Of a stretch of 64,000 nucleotides of DNA, positions 44,116-61,481 are shown piece after piece. The stretch is from Armillaria gallica (taxonomy: Eukaryota; Basidiomycota; Agaricomycetes; Agaricales; Physalacriaceae), in NCBI GenBank assembly GCA_037576215.1, contig JBANDB010000008.1, positions 3,906,001-3,970,000 of the forward strand. The letters run 5' to 3'. The translations under genes were made by a program, and so were the position numbers. Below the pieces are notes generated by a model that saw only the letters and a list, made by a program, of their open reading frames with translations, searched no databases and was not told where the DNA came from. How positions within the stretch are numbered: the first letter of the stretch is position 1; every line of letters starts with the position of its first letter.

Positions 44116-44712
44116 TCAAGGACAACAGATCTTGAGAACGGCACCTCGAGTCTGGACGACGAAGGTGACGTTGATTGCGGACAGGACAACGAATGTATTG
44201 ATGATGGCGGAGGGAAAGAGTTGGATAGCCTTGACGGTGACAAATACGAGAAATCTTGGTCAATGTCTGATACTAATGGAGATGATGGTGTTCATCGTGA
44301 GGAAGAGTCGCACGTAGACAAAGACGACGACTTACCATATGGGCCCTCTCTATCACCTTGGATTCCCGCTGAAGGTCATTCACCATGCGACGGAGGCCAT
44401 ACCCAAGTAACAGGTAGAACCACAGTTCACCACGACCAGTCCTCCCAAAAAAGTCTGATTAGCATACTATCCCAGTCACCACTGGTCGGTAAATGTCATC
44501 CCTCATCCACCAACGTTTCCGCAGGCCTTGCCTCGTTGAACCGGGAATGATACCAGCCCTACCAGTAACGTGGAGTCCGGGCACCAGTCCACACGAGGAT
44601 AGCGGTCGAGAACATTGTTCCTCTCAGATTGTATGTGCGGTCGTCGAGTTGAAGTTGAAGAACAAGAAATGGCTGCGAGCAGCAAAGTGCACAGAGAAAG
44701 GGTGTGAAACGG
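44116..44712 (+). CDS. Unidentified coding-like exons
   Basis: An acceptor-like site (CAACAG) precedes a frame that runs LENGTSSLDDEGDVDCG ... LPYGPSLSPWIPAEG to about 44413. A second frame at 44530-44710 ends CAVVELKLKNKKWL ... GCETVY before a GTGAGT donor. Both have amino-acid usage typical of coding DNA. Their connection, start and end are unknown and no family is recognised. Confidence 0.3.
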
Positions 44713-44881
44713 TTTATGTGAGTTTTTCCTCATTGCCAGAGATACAACAACTAAAACAAACATTAATTTCATTTAGGATGTGTAGATCTGGAGTACATAC
44801 AGAAACAATGGCGATGCGATTCATGTTCTGTGTCGAGCAGCACGCCAGCGAAGAAGCGGAGGGACTGGAACACGCAAAATT

Positions 44882-45049
44882 GATCGGAAGGCGAGTCGGA
44901 CCGATGGGCCGATGTTCAATCAAACACGGTGACTCGTCATCTCCGCCGACGCTCATCTAATGGTCGGTAATAATCACCGCGAAATGTATCTCAGAGGTCT
45001 AAACAATGCTAAATACGTCTAGGGTCTGAACTGAAATATCTGGGAGCAG
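44882..45049 (+). repeat. Dispersed repeat, copy 2
   Basis: Same orientation as 16673-16823; shares ATCGGAAGGCGAGTCGGACC, TCGTCATCTCCG and a tail with AATACGTCTAGGGTCTGA. About 22 bases near its start are absent from copy 1. Confidence 0.65.
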
Positions 45050-45736
45050 GAGAAGTGTTTTATATGCTCGTGATATCCGAGACGACGACGACGGTCGGGT
45101 TCAAAGCACTCCGAGAATGTCATGATTGACGGTGAAGGATGGCTGGCGAATTGGGGAGGTGTGGGAGGGGATCAGGACTGATGGGGAGTGATGACTTCGA
45201 TGGCGATAACACATTGGACGAGACCGTCACGACCGTAGGATGATTTGACTCTGTACCAATCTACTGAAGCTGACTTTGGCGTATATATCGATATAGCGAT
45301 GTTGCTACTTATCTCCGAGGGAGCTGGCCGTCTCCACTACATCGAATCGTCATCCAATACAGGGAGGGAACTGGTCTGTACACTAATAAAGACTAATGAA
45401 CTGCTAATAGAATCAAGTTCTACAACCCATCTTCCTTCCTCGAACCTCAAACGAAGATCCCGAATGCGACGCCTGAGGTTTTCCGATGAAACTTCTGCTC
45501 TTGGTGACAGCAATTTAGCTCTCCGCTCTACGATTGCATCTTTTCTTGCAAAAAAAAGTTCATATCGAAATCTCGACTTGAGGACGGGGAGACATCCCAA
45601 CTTCCGTGGTGCACTCGTTTCTATCTATGTATGTATACAACTACGTACTGGTTCTCGGTTCGATTCTTCTCTGACCTTCAAAAATTCGTAGCATCCTGGG
45701 TACACGATTTCGAAACTCCTCGGTTGCTTATTGCAA

Positions 45737-51746
<6,010 letters not shown>

Positions 51747-52117
51747 GGTTGTCTTTAGATCTCGATGATGTACTTCTTGGTATAGTGTCCATATTTAGAT
51801 GCGCGCCGTGCCCTTCGTCGCGCTACGCGTCAGTGACAAGCGATGGACGAACGCCCCGTTCCCGTTCCCGTTTCGCTGGCCACTCACAACGCCTTGCACG
51901 AGCTTTCTTTTGAAGAAATTTCAGGTATGATGTCAGTTGTGCCAGGTCCTCGCCACCTTTGCTCCTTGCGATGATACCGTGATAGATATCAAGGTACTTG
52001 AACATTGCTCTGGTCTCGCGTACCTGTAAAGTGAGTCAATAGACAGCGTGTTCTGGTACACAGGACGTCAATGACGATTTCGCATTATTGCTACAAGACG
52101 AGAATGGACGATACGCT

Positions 52118-54135
52118 TTATAGCCTCGCATCCTTAGGCATTTTCTTCATCGCCTGGCGCACTCCCAAATCCGACAAGATGTCCTCTGTACCGCCAAGAA
52201 CTATTATAAAGAAGTCAACAACAGACCGCAAGAACAAACATGAAAGAGACTTACTAGCATCATAACCAGACGTCCTGTGATACTGCGTGCAAGAGACGTA
52301 TTAGTTAGGAGAGAAATGGCGAGCGGATTAAAGCCGTACATTCTCAACAAGCTTGCCCATACCCGTCGTCGTAAGAGCCCGTCCACCGAACACCATCGTT
52401 GCATCTATAAAACAGTAAACATCCAAGGAAATCAAGCTGTAAATATGGAACGCACCTTCAGCCGTCTCCCGACCGCATTTCGAGACGAACCTAAGCAGAG
52501 TCAAAGGATGAAGAATCCAAGGAGAACAGAACACACTGTTTGAGGAATCCAATAGGTCCGGCGAGCTTGCTAGACATATCGCTATATGACATCTGAGGCA
52601 GATGTCAGTGCACGCGAGACCAGCGTAGGGATGAAAACAAACATTGTTCATCTGATACGTGATACTCTCAACCCAATTCTGGCATGCCTCCACCCTCGAA
52701 ATCATCTTTGCAAGCTTATGCCGGATGACAGCTTGTGAGTTGAGCGGCTTTCCAAATACTTTGCGTTGTGTAACCCATCTGCGATTTTGTCAGACTAGCA
52801 TCCCCAAGGAGGACAAGATAGAAAAACACACTTGAGACACTCCTCGACTATCAACCTCTGCGAAGCCAGACTGGACGCAGTAATCATCCATCGCTCGTGA
52901 TTGAAGTTGGTGAGAATGACGGACATCCCATTGCCGACTTTGCCTAGCGTGTTTCCAACGGGCACCCGGACTTTGTCGAAAGTTACGTACGCGGTTCCAG
53001 CTGCAGAAGAATAAGCCGTCTTGATTGGTTTCGTAGAGACGCCTTCGCCGCGCTCGATAAGGATGACGGTGAAGCCGGTATCGGTTTTACACCCAGTCGT
53101 AAAGTAGTCTGCAAAAGTACCGTTCGTTATCCACTTTTTGGTGCCGGTGATGACCCAGTAGTCTCCATCTCGTACAGCGGTTGTCTGCAAACCACTGACA
53201 TCGCTGCCTGCGAAGGCCTCTGTGATGGCGAGAGCGATGTATTTCTTGCCTGTGAGAACCTCTGGGACAACCTTTGCTTGAATTTCGGGGGAACCGTAAT
53301 TGAGAATGGGAGGAAGACCAATAACATCGCCGTTCAAGAGACCGTCAAGGAAACCGCGTGTGCCAAAACGTGCGATTTCACCATTGAGGATGAGCTCGTG
53401 GAAGTAGTCGAATTCTTCGGGTTTTGTGACACCGCCCATCAGTGTGAGACCCTTAAGATGTTTCCCGGGGCCTAGACGCATCGCGACAAAGTTGTTTTCG
53501 CTATGTAGGGAATGAGAATTGAATGAATGGCGAGCCCTTGGGAATACTTACCAGAGCTTGTCGACTACGGCCTGCGATATTCGCTTTCCGTTCGCCTCAC
53601 ACTGAAGTGCTTCCGGCTCAACGACAGTCTGCATGAGGGTCCTGACAGCCTTGTGGTATGCACGGTGGTTGTCGGTATAGTACGGAGTCTTGAATCCGTC
53701 TGCCAGCCATGTCGGTTCACCGTAAGGAACTTGAGAAATGGCTCCGGGGACTGGAGCTTTGATCGACTCCTCCTCGCCTGCAATGGTACCAATCTGGAGC
53801 CGTGCATACTGAGGCCTCAGAAGGACTTCATGACGGTGTAGACCAAAGAAAGTCTCAGTAGAGTCCTGGCCGGCTATACCTTCCGCGAACAAGACATTGG
53901 AACCACCAGGATGTAAGTCAGCGAACCGAGAAAGGTCGTACACCTTGGTGTCGATGATGATCCACTGTAAGAATTGAGTGAGGCGCTGTTGATACTTGCG
54001 ACAAAGCGGGGCTCACGAGATCTCCTTCCTTGTTGTGCTGTATTGAAACGTTAATGCTGGATTGCCAGTGTCCAAGAGACGGTAACGGACCTGTGCGACC
54101 TCTTCAGCGGTGAATTCTTTCAGTGTCTTGGCCAT
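52118..54135 (-). CDS. Cytochrome b5-acyl-CoA dehydrogenase fusion
   Basis: Read from 54135 down. Two small first exons give MAKTLKEFTAEEVAQ and HNKEGDL, then WIIIDTKVYDLSRFADLHPG, the cytochrome b5 fold with haem ligand His in HPGG and a second His in FFGLHRHEVL. The rest is an acyl-CoA dehydrogenase: LTLMGGVTKP, AITEAFAGSDVSGLQT, WITNGTFADYF, FNHERWMI, then short exons VFGKPLNSQAVIRHKL, MSYSDMSSKLAG, ATMVFGGRALT and ILGGTEDILSDLGVRQAM. All introns are canonical and the frame is intact. The enzyme would catalyse flavin-dependent alpha,beta-dehydrogenation of an acyl-CoA; the haem domain suggests internal electron transfer. The C-terminus ARL fits the peroxisomal PTS1 pattern, so peroxisomal beta-oxidation is a reasonable inference. 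The fusion is known in fungi. Confidence 0.88.
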
Positions 54136-54436
54136 TCTGATGGTGATGATAGTAGTAGGAAGAGAAGAGACTTTAATGAATGTTGGGTTGGTTCCTCATA
54201 CTGGCTATCACAACAGAAACGTGCCGATTGGTTGCTTGATTTTTCACATGTACACCGGACCAAAGTAGCCCCATCCCATCGTCTGTCGAAAATCTGTCAT
54301 AGAATTTTATCACCGCATTACAGTGAAGCCGTCGTCGTTGCAAGGATTGAAGAAAGGAAGAGGGGGAAATTGCAAAGAAATCGAAAAGAAATTGCAAGCC
54401 GGGCAGCACGTGCTTTACTTCCTTATTCTCTCTTCC

Positions 54437-55443
54437 ATGAGCAAACGCGGTCGGAAACCAGCAATGGGCAACTCTCCAACACCTGGCACTCCGTTCTCTA
54501 CGACACCTCAGTTTCACCAAGTTCACTGGGCACTGCCAGCTCAGAACAGCGAGCGATCCAGCGTCCTCCAAGGAGACATCACCAGCAACCGACGAGCAAC
54601 TACCTCGACAGTTACCGTACCCCAGCCATCATCTGCCTCACCCACAGATCACTACCAGCGCAGTTACAGCGCGACACCTTCTGCTTCAGTACCGGTCCTC
54701 GACACGACAGGGCTGATTGCTCTGCCGGGAGAGGAGGTCGAGGATTCCACGGCTGTCGTCCCAGCGCCCGTGATACCAGCGGCCGCTAGTACAAGCGCTA
54801 TAACGACCGTCATCCAACCGCAACCCATTCAGCTACCAGTACCAGCTGCCAAGGCCCCAGTCGAAGAAGATGGGGAAGGAGACGACGAGATGCTCCCGGC
54901 CATGGCGGATGATGATTACTCGGCCCAACTGTCATTCCAGAGTCAATCCAAGGATAATCTCAAGTCCGTTTTCTTTACCGTGGAATCTGACTCTTCTCTG
55001 ACCCGTGCCCCCCAGAGTGTTGATGGACAACTTTAGTCCTGATCAGTACGATCGTTTCGAAGCGTACAGGCGACATGCACTACCCAAACAAGCCGTTCGC
55101 AAGGTAGCATTGAACCGACACTCTCTCGGGCCTTGTTCTGATATCATACAGGTTATTCAGCAGACTGTCGGACAGCAAGTTTCGCAGCCGGTTGCACAGA
55201 TTGTCGCCGGGTTCGCCAAAGTGTTTGTAGGAGAGGTCGTTGAGAAAGGTTAGCACTCGGTACCACCCTTTTTTTCGCTTACTGATCCTCCTCTTGGCAG
55301 CACGCGCAGTACAAGCACGCCGAGGAGAAACAGGTCCACTTTCGCCTGACCATCTTCGGGAAGCGTATAGGTTATATCAAGAGGAAACAGGGCGTGTCGG
55401 TGCTGCACGGCCTGTTAGGTCTAAGAGACTATTCGTGAGGTGA
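54437..55443 (+). CDS. TAF11: TFIID subunit TAF11
   Basis: Exons 54437-54963, 55016-55103, 55152-55248 and 55301-55443 join to 284 residues. The C-terminal part is the TAF11 (TAFII28) histone fold: LMDNFSPDQYDRFEAYRRHA, KQAVRKVIQQTVGQQVSQPV, AQIVAGFAKVFVGEVVEKA and the closing GPLSPDHLREAYRLYQ. TAF11 pairs with TAF13 in TFIID and contacts TFIIA and TBP at RNA polymerase II promoters. The N-terminal half is low complexity (Ser, Thr, Pro, Gln) with an acidic EEDGEGDDE segment before the fold, as is common in fungi. All three introns are 48-52 bp. It is divergent from the acyl-CoA dehydrogenase gene, with about 300 bp between starts. Confidence 0.92.
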
Positions 55444-55877
55444 ACGTAGGTCATCTGAATTTCGCCGTCATATCGAGGCTTAGTAGGTGTACAGGCTAAT
55501 GCAACGCCTCCGAGAATGCTCATCCCCCCTGGTTCTGGCTAAACACGCAGGTGAATGTGTCGTGGAGTAGGGCGAGGACTTCGCACACAGATCCGACGAG
55601 GAAGTGGCTTACTGGCCATCTGGGACGTTTAAATTTATCATGCTTAGAGTCTTATTCTGTGTATCTGTCATCGTTGTTCAGTGTATCTCTACTTGTACAA
55701 AATATAATATACATCGTCGTAGCATTTACATTTCTACCGTATCCTTAACATCCAGGCAGCTTTTATCTCATCACGGTAAGCTATCTTGTTCACAGCTGCC
55801 GACATCCTGCAAGTAACCTCGAATTTCAGACCTAGGCCTGTAAATACTAAATTTTACTAAAACACTTTGGCCCAAAA
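55444..55877. other. 3' region between convergent genes, no gene
   Basis: AT-rich 3' UTR-like sequence between TAF11 and the convergent metallo-hydrolase gene. No other feature was seen. Confidence 0.5.
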
Positions 55878-56668
55878 TCATAAAACCTTCTTCGACACAC
55901 CCGGCGTGAGCCAGCAAACCGTGTCTTGGATACCCTCCTCTTCAAACGCCTTGGCCAGCTCTTTCCCATTCTGCGTGAAATGACCCCACGACTCATAGTG
56001 CATGGGCACCAAGATATCCGCCTTGATCTCACGGAACAGCCGAGCGGCCTGCTTGCCGTCCATGGTAATCTGCAGCTGGCCGTCCGGGAGCGGCACCTTG
56101 GCAGCACCAAGGTTAAGCACAGCGACGACGACGTGGAACTTGTCGCGCATCCCGACCAGCTCCTCAAAGTAAACGGTGTCTCCGGAAAAATAGATGGGAT
56201 TCGGCAACCCGTCTGTGCTCCCGAATTCGGGCGCCGTTATAATAAACCCGGTGCACTCGCCCCCCGGCAGGTGCTGGCACGGAGTTCCGGTCACCTCGAA
56301 GCCCTTCCCACCCGCCTCAAGCGGCACCGTTTCCCAGGGCCGGATGCCGCGGACGCCGCGCCGCGGGTGCAGCTTCCTGGCGCCGTCCATGGTTGTGATG
56401 ACTTTGCGGCCATCGAGCAGGCGACGGCCCAGCTCGTCGAGATTGTCCGGGTGATCTTCGTGGCTCAGGAGCACGGCATCGATTGGCGGGAGGTCCTGCA
56501 GCCCTAAAGCCGGGGTATCGGAGTTTTTCAAGACCGTGACACCCACTCAGTGCCAGCAGGGGAGAAGAACGGGTCGGTAAGTAGATTGGCCCCATCGATT
56601 TCGAAGATAGCAGAGGCGGTGCTGATGTGCTTGATATTCAGGTTGCACTTGAAATCAACAGGTGACAT
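55878..56668 (-). CDS. Metallo-beta-lactamase-fold hydrolase, one frameshift
   Basis: From the ATG at 56668 the frame reads MSPVDFKCNLNIKHISTASA ... LLTDPFFSPAGTEW and then shifts; from about 56546 a second frame continues GVTVLKNSDTPALGL to the stop at 55878. Joining them gives about 263 residues of the UlaG/YtnP-like branch of the metallo-beta-lactamase superfamily. The metal motif is SHEDHPDNLDE, with a later PIYFSGDTVYFEE and ILVPMHYESWG carrying further ligands. Such proteins hydrolyse lactones, phosphodiesters or related bonds; the substrate is unknown. One G is missing from the run at about 56545 (TGGGTGTC where TGGGGTGTC would keep frame), which could be a real mutation or a homopolymer sequencing error. 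Confidence 0.75.
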
Positions 56669-57494
56669 TTTTGAGAATGGCACAAGTCGTGAAGGTCGAG
56701 GGCAGTCGTGATGAATGAATTTTTGGTCAAGTTGAGAATGCCAAAGTCTAAGTATTCGGAAATGACCAGCCAGATCTCACGGAATATTACCAAAGTCGCT
56801 GTCAGCTGAGCCACGGCTAGCCTTCGGAATTGAATCAAGTTGTGTAGCATTGGCGGCGACAGTCAGTCGCAATTACAATGCTCCTTATAAATCCAACCTA
56901 TACGATGAGAAATATCAGAAACCTTGGCATCATGATCAGCTAGCTTTATAATAGAGAAATGGTCCTTATAAATCTAACCTGTACGATGAGAAATCTTAGG
57001 GACTAAGGAATGGACTCGGAAACATTCCCCCCGCCCTATTTTCGCCTCCTGCAAAATATAACTTCCTTGTTTCCCTCCTCGCTTTAGTTTCAGCAAAGTG
57101 AGCGTGATTTCTCCTGCCCGACGTCTTTTATTCTCGTCTGGCTAAGCAGTTGAGATGCCTTTCTATCCATCCGCTCTCTAAGATCTCTATCCCTAGCTAC
57201 GTTTGCTTCGGCATCCAACATGTGGACAGAGCGGCCTCCCTTCTCAGGAGCTCGCCCTTGGCAAGGTCAACGCCATGTTAACTGCTTTCGGTAAGCCAAT
57301 GCCCTGGCTGGTCATTGACTAGTTGACTTTTGCCCATTGATAGTTAAGAGATACTGTTCTCAATTTATCTTCGTAAAGAATGGGTCAGGGATACAAAGAT
57401 TTTGCGGAATGTGATAGTGCCCCAGAGAACTCGTTGCAGAGAGAAATGAAATTCGACAGCGAGTACAAAAAATAAGCGACCACTATTCACGTCT
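56669..57494. other. Intergenic with a 33-bp direct repeat
   Basis: No gene was recognised. 56881-56913 and 56962-56994 are direct repeats (TCCTTATAAAT...AACCT..ACGATGAGAAAT) with two or three mismatches, each containing TTATAAAT. Confidence 0.45.
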
Positions 57495-57555
57495 GGAATT
57501 GGGGAATCGAACCCCACGGAGTGACATCCTAGGCTGTTCCGCCATATCCGACTGA
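57495..57555 (-). other. tRNA-like segment with perfect B box
   Basis: On minus, GGATATGGCGGAAC resembles an A box, and TGGGGTTCGATTCCCCA forms a complete T-arm with the consensus Pol III B box GGTTCGATTCC. The 56 bases from the A-box-like start to the end lack room for an anticodon arm, and the acceptor stem pairs poorly. It is a tRNA relic or SINE head, not a functional tRNA. Confidence 0.4.
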
Positions 57556-57556
57556 T

Positions 57557-58011
57557 TTAGAGCCCTCCTGGTATCCACAAAGTCGTAAACAGAAAGAATG
57601 CAATGGCGTCCGGTCCCGAGGGTGAGCCTGTTAATTTTTCTCCAGGTGTGACTTGAAGAAAGCCGAACGCGATAGAGCCGGCATACCCCTCGTAGATCCA
57701 TTCCGTCAATGGGTTGATCGCCGCGTTCCTCCTTTCGTTGTCAGTTTAACTCGAGGATTATCATGAAATGTGATGGTGGTGAATGACAGAGGCTGTGCTG
57801 GTGGTAGGCGCTCAGTACAGCACAGAGATAGACGACGAGGTACTTACAGTCAGATTTACTGCACCCAGTGTAATATCTCGTTCTCCAGTCAGCCATCCTT
57901 GCACTTGTAATCGACACTGCAATACGAGTCGTCCCTAGCTTGAACGGAAGTCGAGATGGCAGGGACGGCGAGAGCGGCGAGAGGGACGAGCGTGGCGACT
58001 GCGAAACGCAT
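57557..58011 (-). CDS. Small secreted protein candidate, splicing unresolved
   Basis: The ATG at 58011 opens a classical signal peptide, MRFAVATLVPLAALAVPAIS. Downstream, two coding-like stretches are visible: QVQGWLTGERDITLGAVNLT, followed by a GTAAGT donor, and NAAINPLTEWIYEGYAGSIA ... FFLFTTLWIPGGL ending at TAA 57557-57559. They do not join in one frame with standard introns: a 29-base microintron or an indel is needed after the signal peptide, and the second acceptor is off by one phase. I recognise no family. A secreted protein of about 110-130 residues is inferred. Confidence 0.4.
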
Positions 58012-59502
58012 AGTGAATGAATAAGCTGGAGTAAGTAGACGAGGTTGATCTATCTGGAGAATTCGGACGATTTCGTAGCCCTTTTGTATCCTTTAGGCTA
58101 CCAGAAATTCACCTGCGGTTATCTCGACTAACAGATGTGCTCGAAGAGTGTCATATTGGAACAACGAGATGGTTATTTAATATGTAGCCAAGAGGGATTT
58201 TGGTCAAGGCGGCGGTCTCCAAGTACGGGGAGGACGGCAGCGTTAGTCTCAGAAGAAAGGAAAGAGTTGATGCTCGTAGCAAAAGACATATCAGTTCCGC
58301 CGAGGAAGACAAGCGGAAAATGGAGCGTCAAGAACGGAAACCATTTGCATCCAGAGGCGATACATATATGGCAAAGTAAAGTTTTGAGCCGACTTGCCGG
58401 TTGCCGGCTTGCTACCACCACCATCGATTTTCGCGGTTTGCTCTCTGGGCCTAAATTCTCGCCTCGTCAGATGTGAATAGCCTCTCCGCGTGCTGCAAGA
58501 CGTTGCATACCGCCCTGAGAGTGCTTACTTTGATGGATGGCTCGTAGATTGCCGGGATGACGGCCGATTCGAAATTTTGGTGGCTGTGTCCTCGCCAGGA
58601 ACTCGGGCTTGGAAGTTGGAAGTGCTCGTGGCCTTAGCTTGATGCCTCTACCTTTGGTAGACGAGCCTGATACAGCGATGCTGCACTCGTGCCCTCATCT
58701 TTTGATCTTGGGTCAACGCTCCGCTACCATTCAGTGGTTGTGCCTATGTGCGCACCAGTCACGCCGTGATAGTCATTTCTGACATTCTTCTGGTCACAAT
58801 TGCCCTCAAGCTCTGCGCTGAGGTGTATATTATAAGCATTGCTCTACCGTCTCTGCTGCGCACTGCGCAGATTGCACTGTCTACAGGCGCGCTTGTTGGA
58901 TGTCCATTATTTTTAAGGTTCTGTCCTCCCGCCGGCTGTATCCGGGTGCCTCTCGCCTGCTTTTTATTTCATTTCACACTGTCTGTGCTAGGGCTGTGAC
59001 GCTGTACCTTACGGGGACATGTCCGTATCAGTGAGGCCAGATATGTGTTCGTTCCCGTAGCATAGTGTATTATGACGGTATATAGGTAGTACACGTGTAG
59101 TACGGACTCTGGTTCGTTTCCTTCTCAGGGACATTTGATCAGAATAAAAACCACCACCACCACCGCCTGTAAATTTGTTCTCACACTCCCCGGCGGAGTC
59201 GGAGTCCCTGCCAGTGCGACTACTACTACTACTACTCTCGATCCCCCCCTTCCACGATCGTGCCAGTGCCACTAGACGCGTCTTCATTGATGCTTACTAG
59301 CGACCAGCCGGTTGGCCTTTTTTTTTTTCAAGTTCCTAGGCCGATTTTCAAGTACTCAACGTTTGGCAGCTGCTCCGATCCGAGTTTGCGAATGTAAACA
59401 GACTGAGTGCCACGTCTTCGTTTCACGTCTTTTCATTACTCAACGGTCATGTCGTGTCGCAGAAGGAATTTATATCTTCTCTACTAGGGGTCATAAACTC
59501 GA
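58012..59502. other. Intergenic with two microsatellites
   Basis: No gene was recognised. A CCA repeat lies at 59151-59165 and a CTA repeat at about 59219-59235. The rest has short ORFs only. Confidence 0.45.
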
Positions 59503-61481
59503 ATGAAGAAACTCATCGCGAGTACAGTTTTGCGTCTCGACGCAGCTATTCATACTGATACATTTGCTCAGAAATCGGCCAGAGATGGATCATATGAAGC
59601 TATGATGGCGCTGGGCCTACAAGCTATCCAAAACCGCCTGGCCTGTCAAGCTTTCTTTCGTGTCATGGAAGAGAATCTCAAGTTCAACACGGCCTCTATC
59701 CAGGATATGAAGCGAGGACGTCTTCCACTGGTGCCTTCGCTTGATCCCAAAGACGCGCTCAATATCAGTTGCAACTCGATGCTTGTACTGGCTACAAGCC
59801 TCCGCAACCAATTCCTCTTCCATCCCGTGTACTTTACAGACTGGACTTCCCCCGTGGTCGCCCTTATGCCTGCCATGTCATTCTGGCTATGCCTCTTCTG
59901 CGAGCACATCATCTTACCATCCCGAACATCCGAATTCACGTTCATCGATTTCCACCGTGCAGTGGTATTCATCCTGGCCTGGGCCGTGAGACAGAACAAA
60001 ATTATGATGGAACCGAAGCTCTTCACAGATTATCTTCCTTTTCTTTGGTTTCACCCTCCCCCTGGTTGTACGAAATATGATCTTGATGACGCACGGGCAC
60101 TATTCGCTGCCATAGATCATTGGCTCTTGGCATCCGACAAGTCGCAGAGACATCTATTTGTTAGTCGACTTGAGGAAAACACCACACTCACCGCTAGCCT
60201 CGTTGTCCAATTCATCGTGGATGAGTTTGCTCATATCCCGGAGGAATCCGACATGACATTTGTCTATCAATCTTTTTGGCTGTTACGTCCTCCACTCTCC
60301 GCTTTGCCTGTGAATCCCTACACATTCATACCGCTCTACTGAAAAACAACATTCTCAAATGGATGTGTCTTGCTTTCCGATTCGTCACCCGGCGTGTACG
60401 ATTCACCTATGTGACACTGGTCTTAGCAACAAGATGTGTTAGCATAGGTTTGGTTTACATTGTCAGAGTCATACACGATGGACATTCGTACATCCATCAA
60501 CTACTGGGCTATGACCTCCTGCTCTATATGATGAAGGCGCTCCATAACCTGCATGATCATCCCGACCTCACCGAACAGGAGTACAAGACCTCCATAGAGG
60601 AACATACTGTGACTATCGTACACCGGGTCATATCCCATCTCGTTTACGCTTCAATTCTGAAGCGGTCCAAAAAGGCGATCTCCAAAATCCAGCGACAGCA
60701 CGTCGATGGGTTCCTCAATTCTGAAGAACCGGGCTTGAAGCAGGTTGGCAAAGCGTGGACGAAGTTCATAGACATTGCTTCGTACCGATCGGATATCTGC
60801 TCTATACCTGATTCGTTTTGTGGTAGTAGCCAGGTGTGTAATCCCATGTCGGGCATCTGTCAATCATTCTAACCTCCCATAAAGTGTCCTGGAACATCAG
60901 TCGGAAAGTCCATGGCTTGTTCGGGCTGTCAGTTCACACGGTACTGTTCGCGGACCTGCCAAAAGAATGACTGGTCTTCTGGTGCCCACCGTTCCCTCTG
61001 CACCAAGATCAAACAACTCAGAACTGGTTCGTCAGTTCACTTTCAAATCCTTTGTTTTCTTAGCGAAATCCTAGACGGTGCCCCCTTACCCGTGTGTTTA
61101 AGTGATAGCAAAGCCTTCGAGGACTTTGACCGTCATTACACCGAACTTCACTGGAAAGAGCCTTCAAAGTGGGACATGCTGTTAAAGACATATATTGCAG
61201 AGAATGGAAAGCCTGATCCTTTGTGGCCCATGCTTTGGGTACTGGACTATCGCGCTGTCGACGTCAAACCTCACCTTAACATCGAGTCTTCGGAACTGCG
61301 TGCTGAAAGTCTCGATCCGGAGATGCTAGCCAAGGCGCGAGACGGGACTGCGATCCTCGTATATTGTATTGTCCCAGATGGTCAGCATACTGTGACGGGG
61401 TTGTATATGAAGCAGTGGGTCAGTGGGTCGAAGATTGAGAAGGGCCAAAGGGACCCGGAGCCGGTGGCGGAGTCAGTGTAA
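59503..61481 (+). CDS. MYND zinc-finger protein, one frameshift
   Basis: The frame from 59503 encodes a helical N-terminal half (MKKLIASTVLRLDAAIHTDT ... TFVYQSFWLL). Near 60286 the homology moves by one base to a frame that continues STLRFACESLH ... IDIASYRSDICS. A 51-bp intron (60834-60884) then joins to CPGTSVGKSMACSGCQFTRY, CSRTCQKNDWSSGAHRSLC, a complete MYND finger with all Cys/His ligands. The C-terminal segment runs to 61481. MYND fingers mediate protein-protein contacts; agaricomycetes carry many such genes of unknown role. The frame change looks like one missing base; no GT-AG intron explains it. Start choice is the first ATG of the open frame and a further 5' exon is possible. Confidence 0.7.

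Larger units (their letters stand above)
41772..45736. other. Gene-poor stretch with coding-like fragments
   Basis: No gene can be modelled with confidence. Coding-like fragments on the plus strand are 42499-42825 (basic, Arg/Pro/Ser-rich), about 43194-43330, 44116-44410 (very acidic) and 44530-44710 (contains KWLRAAKCTEKGCETVY). They do not join in frame through obvious introns. A minus-strand ORF at 45337-45600 is Arg/Glu-rich. This may be a decayed gene or several. A dispersed repeat copy lies at 44882-45049. Confidence 0.4.

Noticed and set aside
57495..57575. Functional tRNA gene on the minus strand
   Set aside because: T-arm and B box are perfect but no anticodon arm fits and the acceptor stem does not pair.
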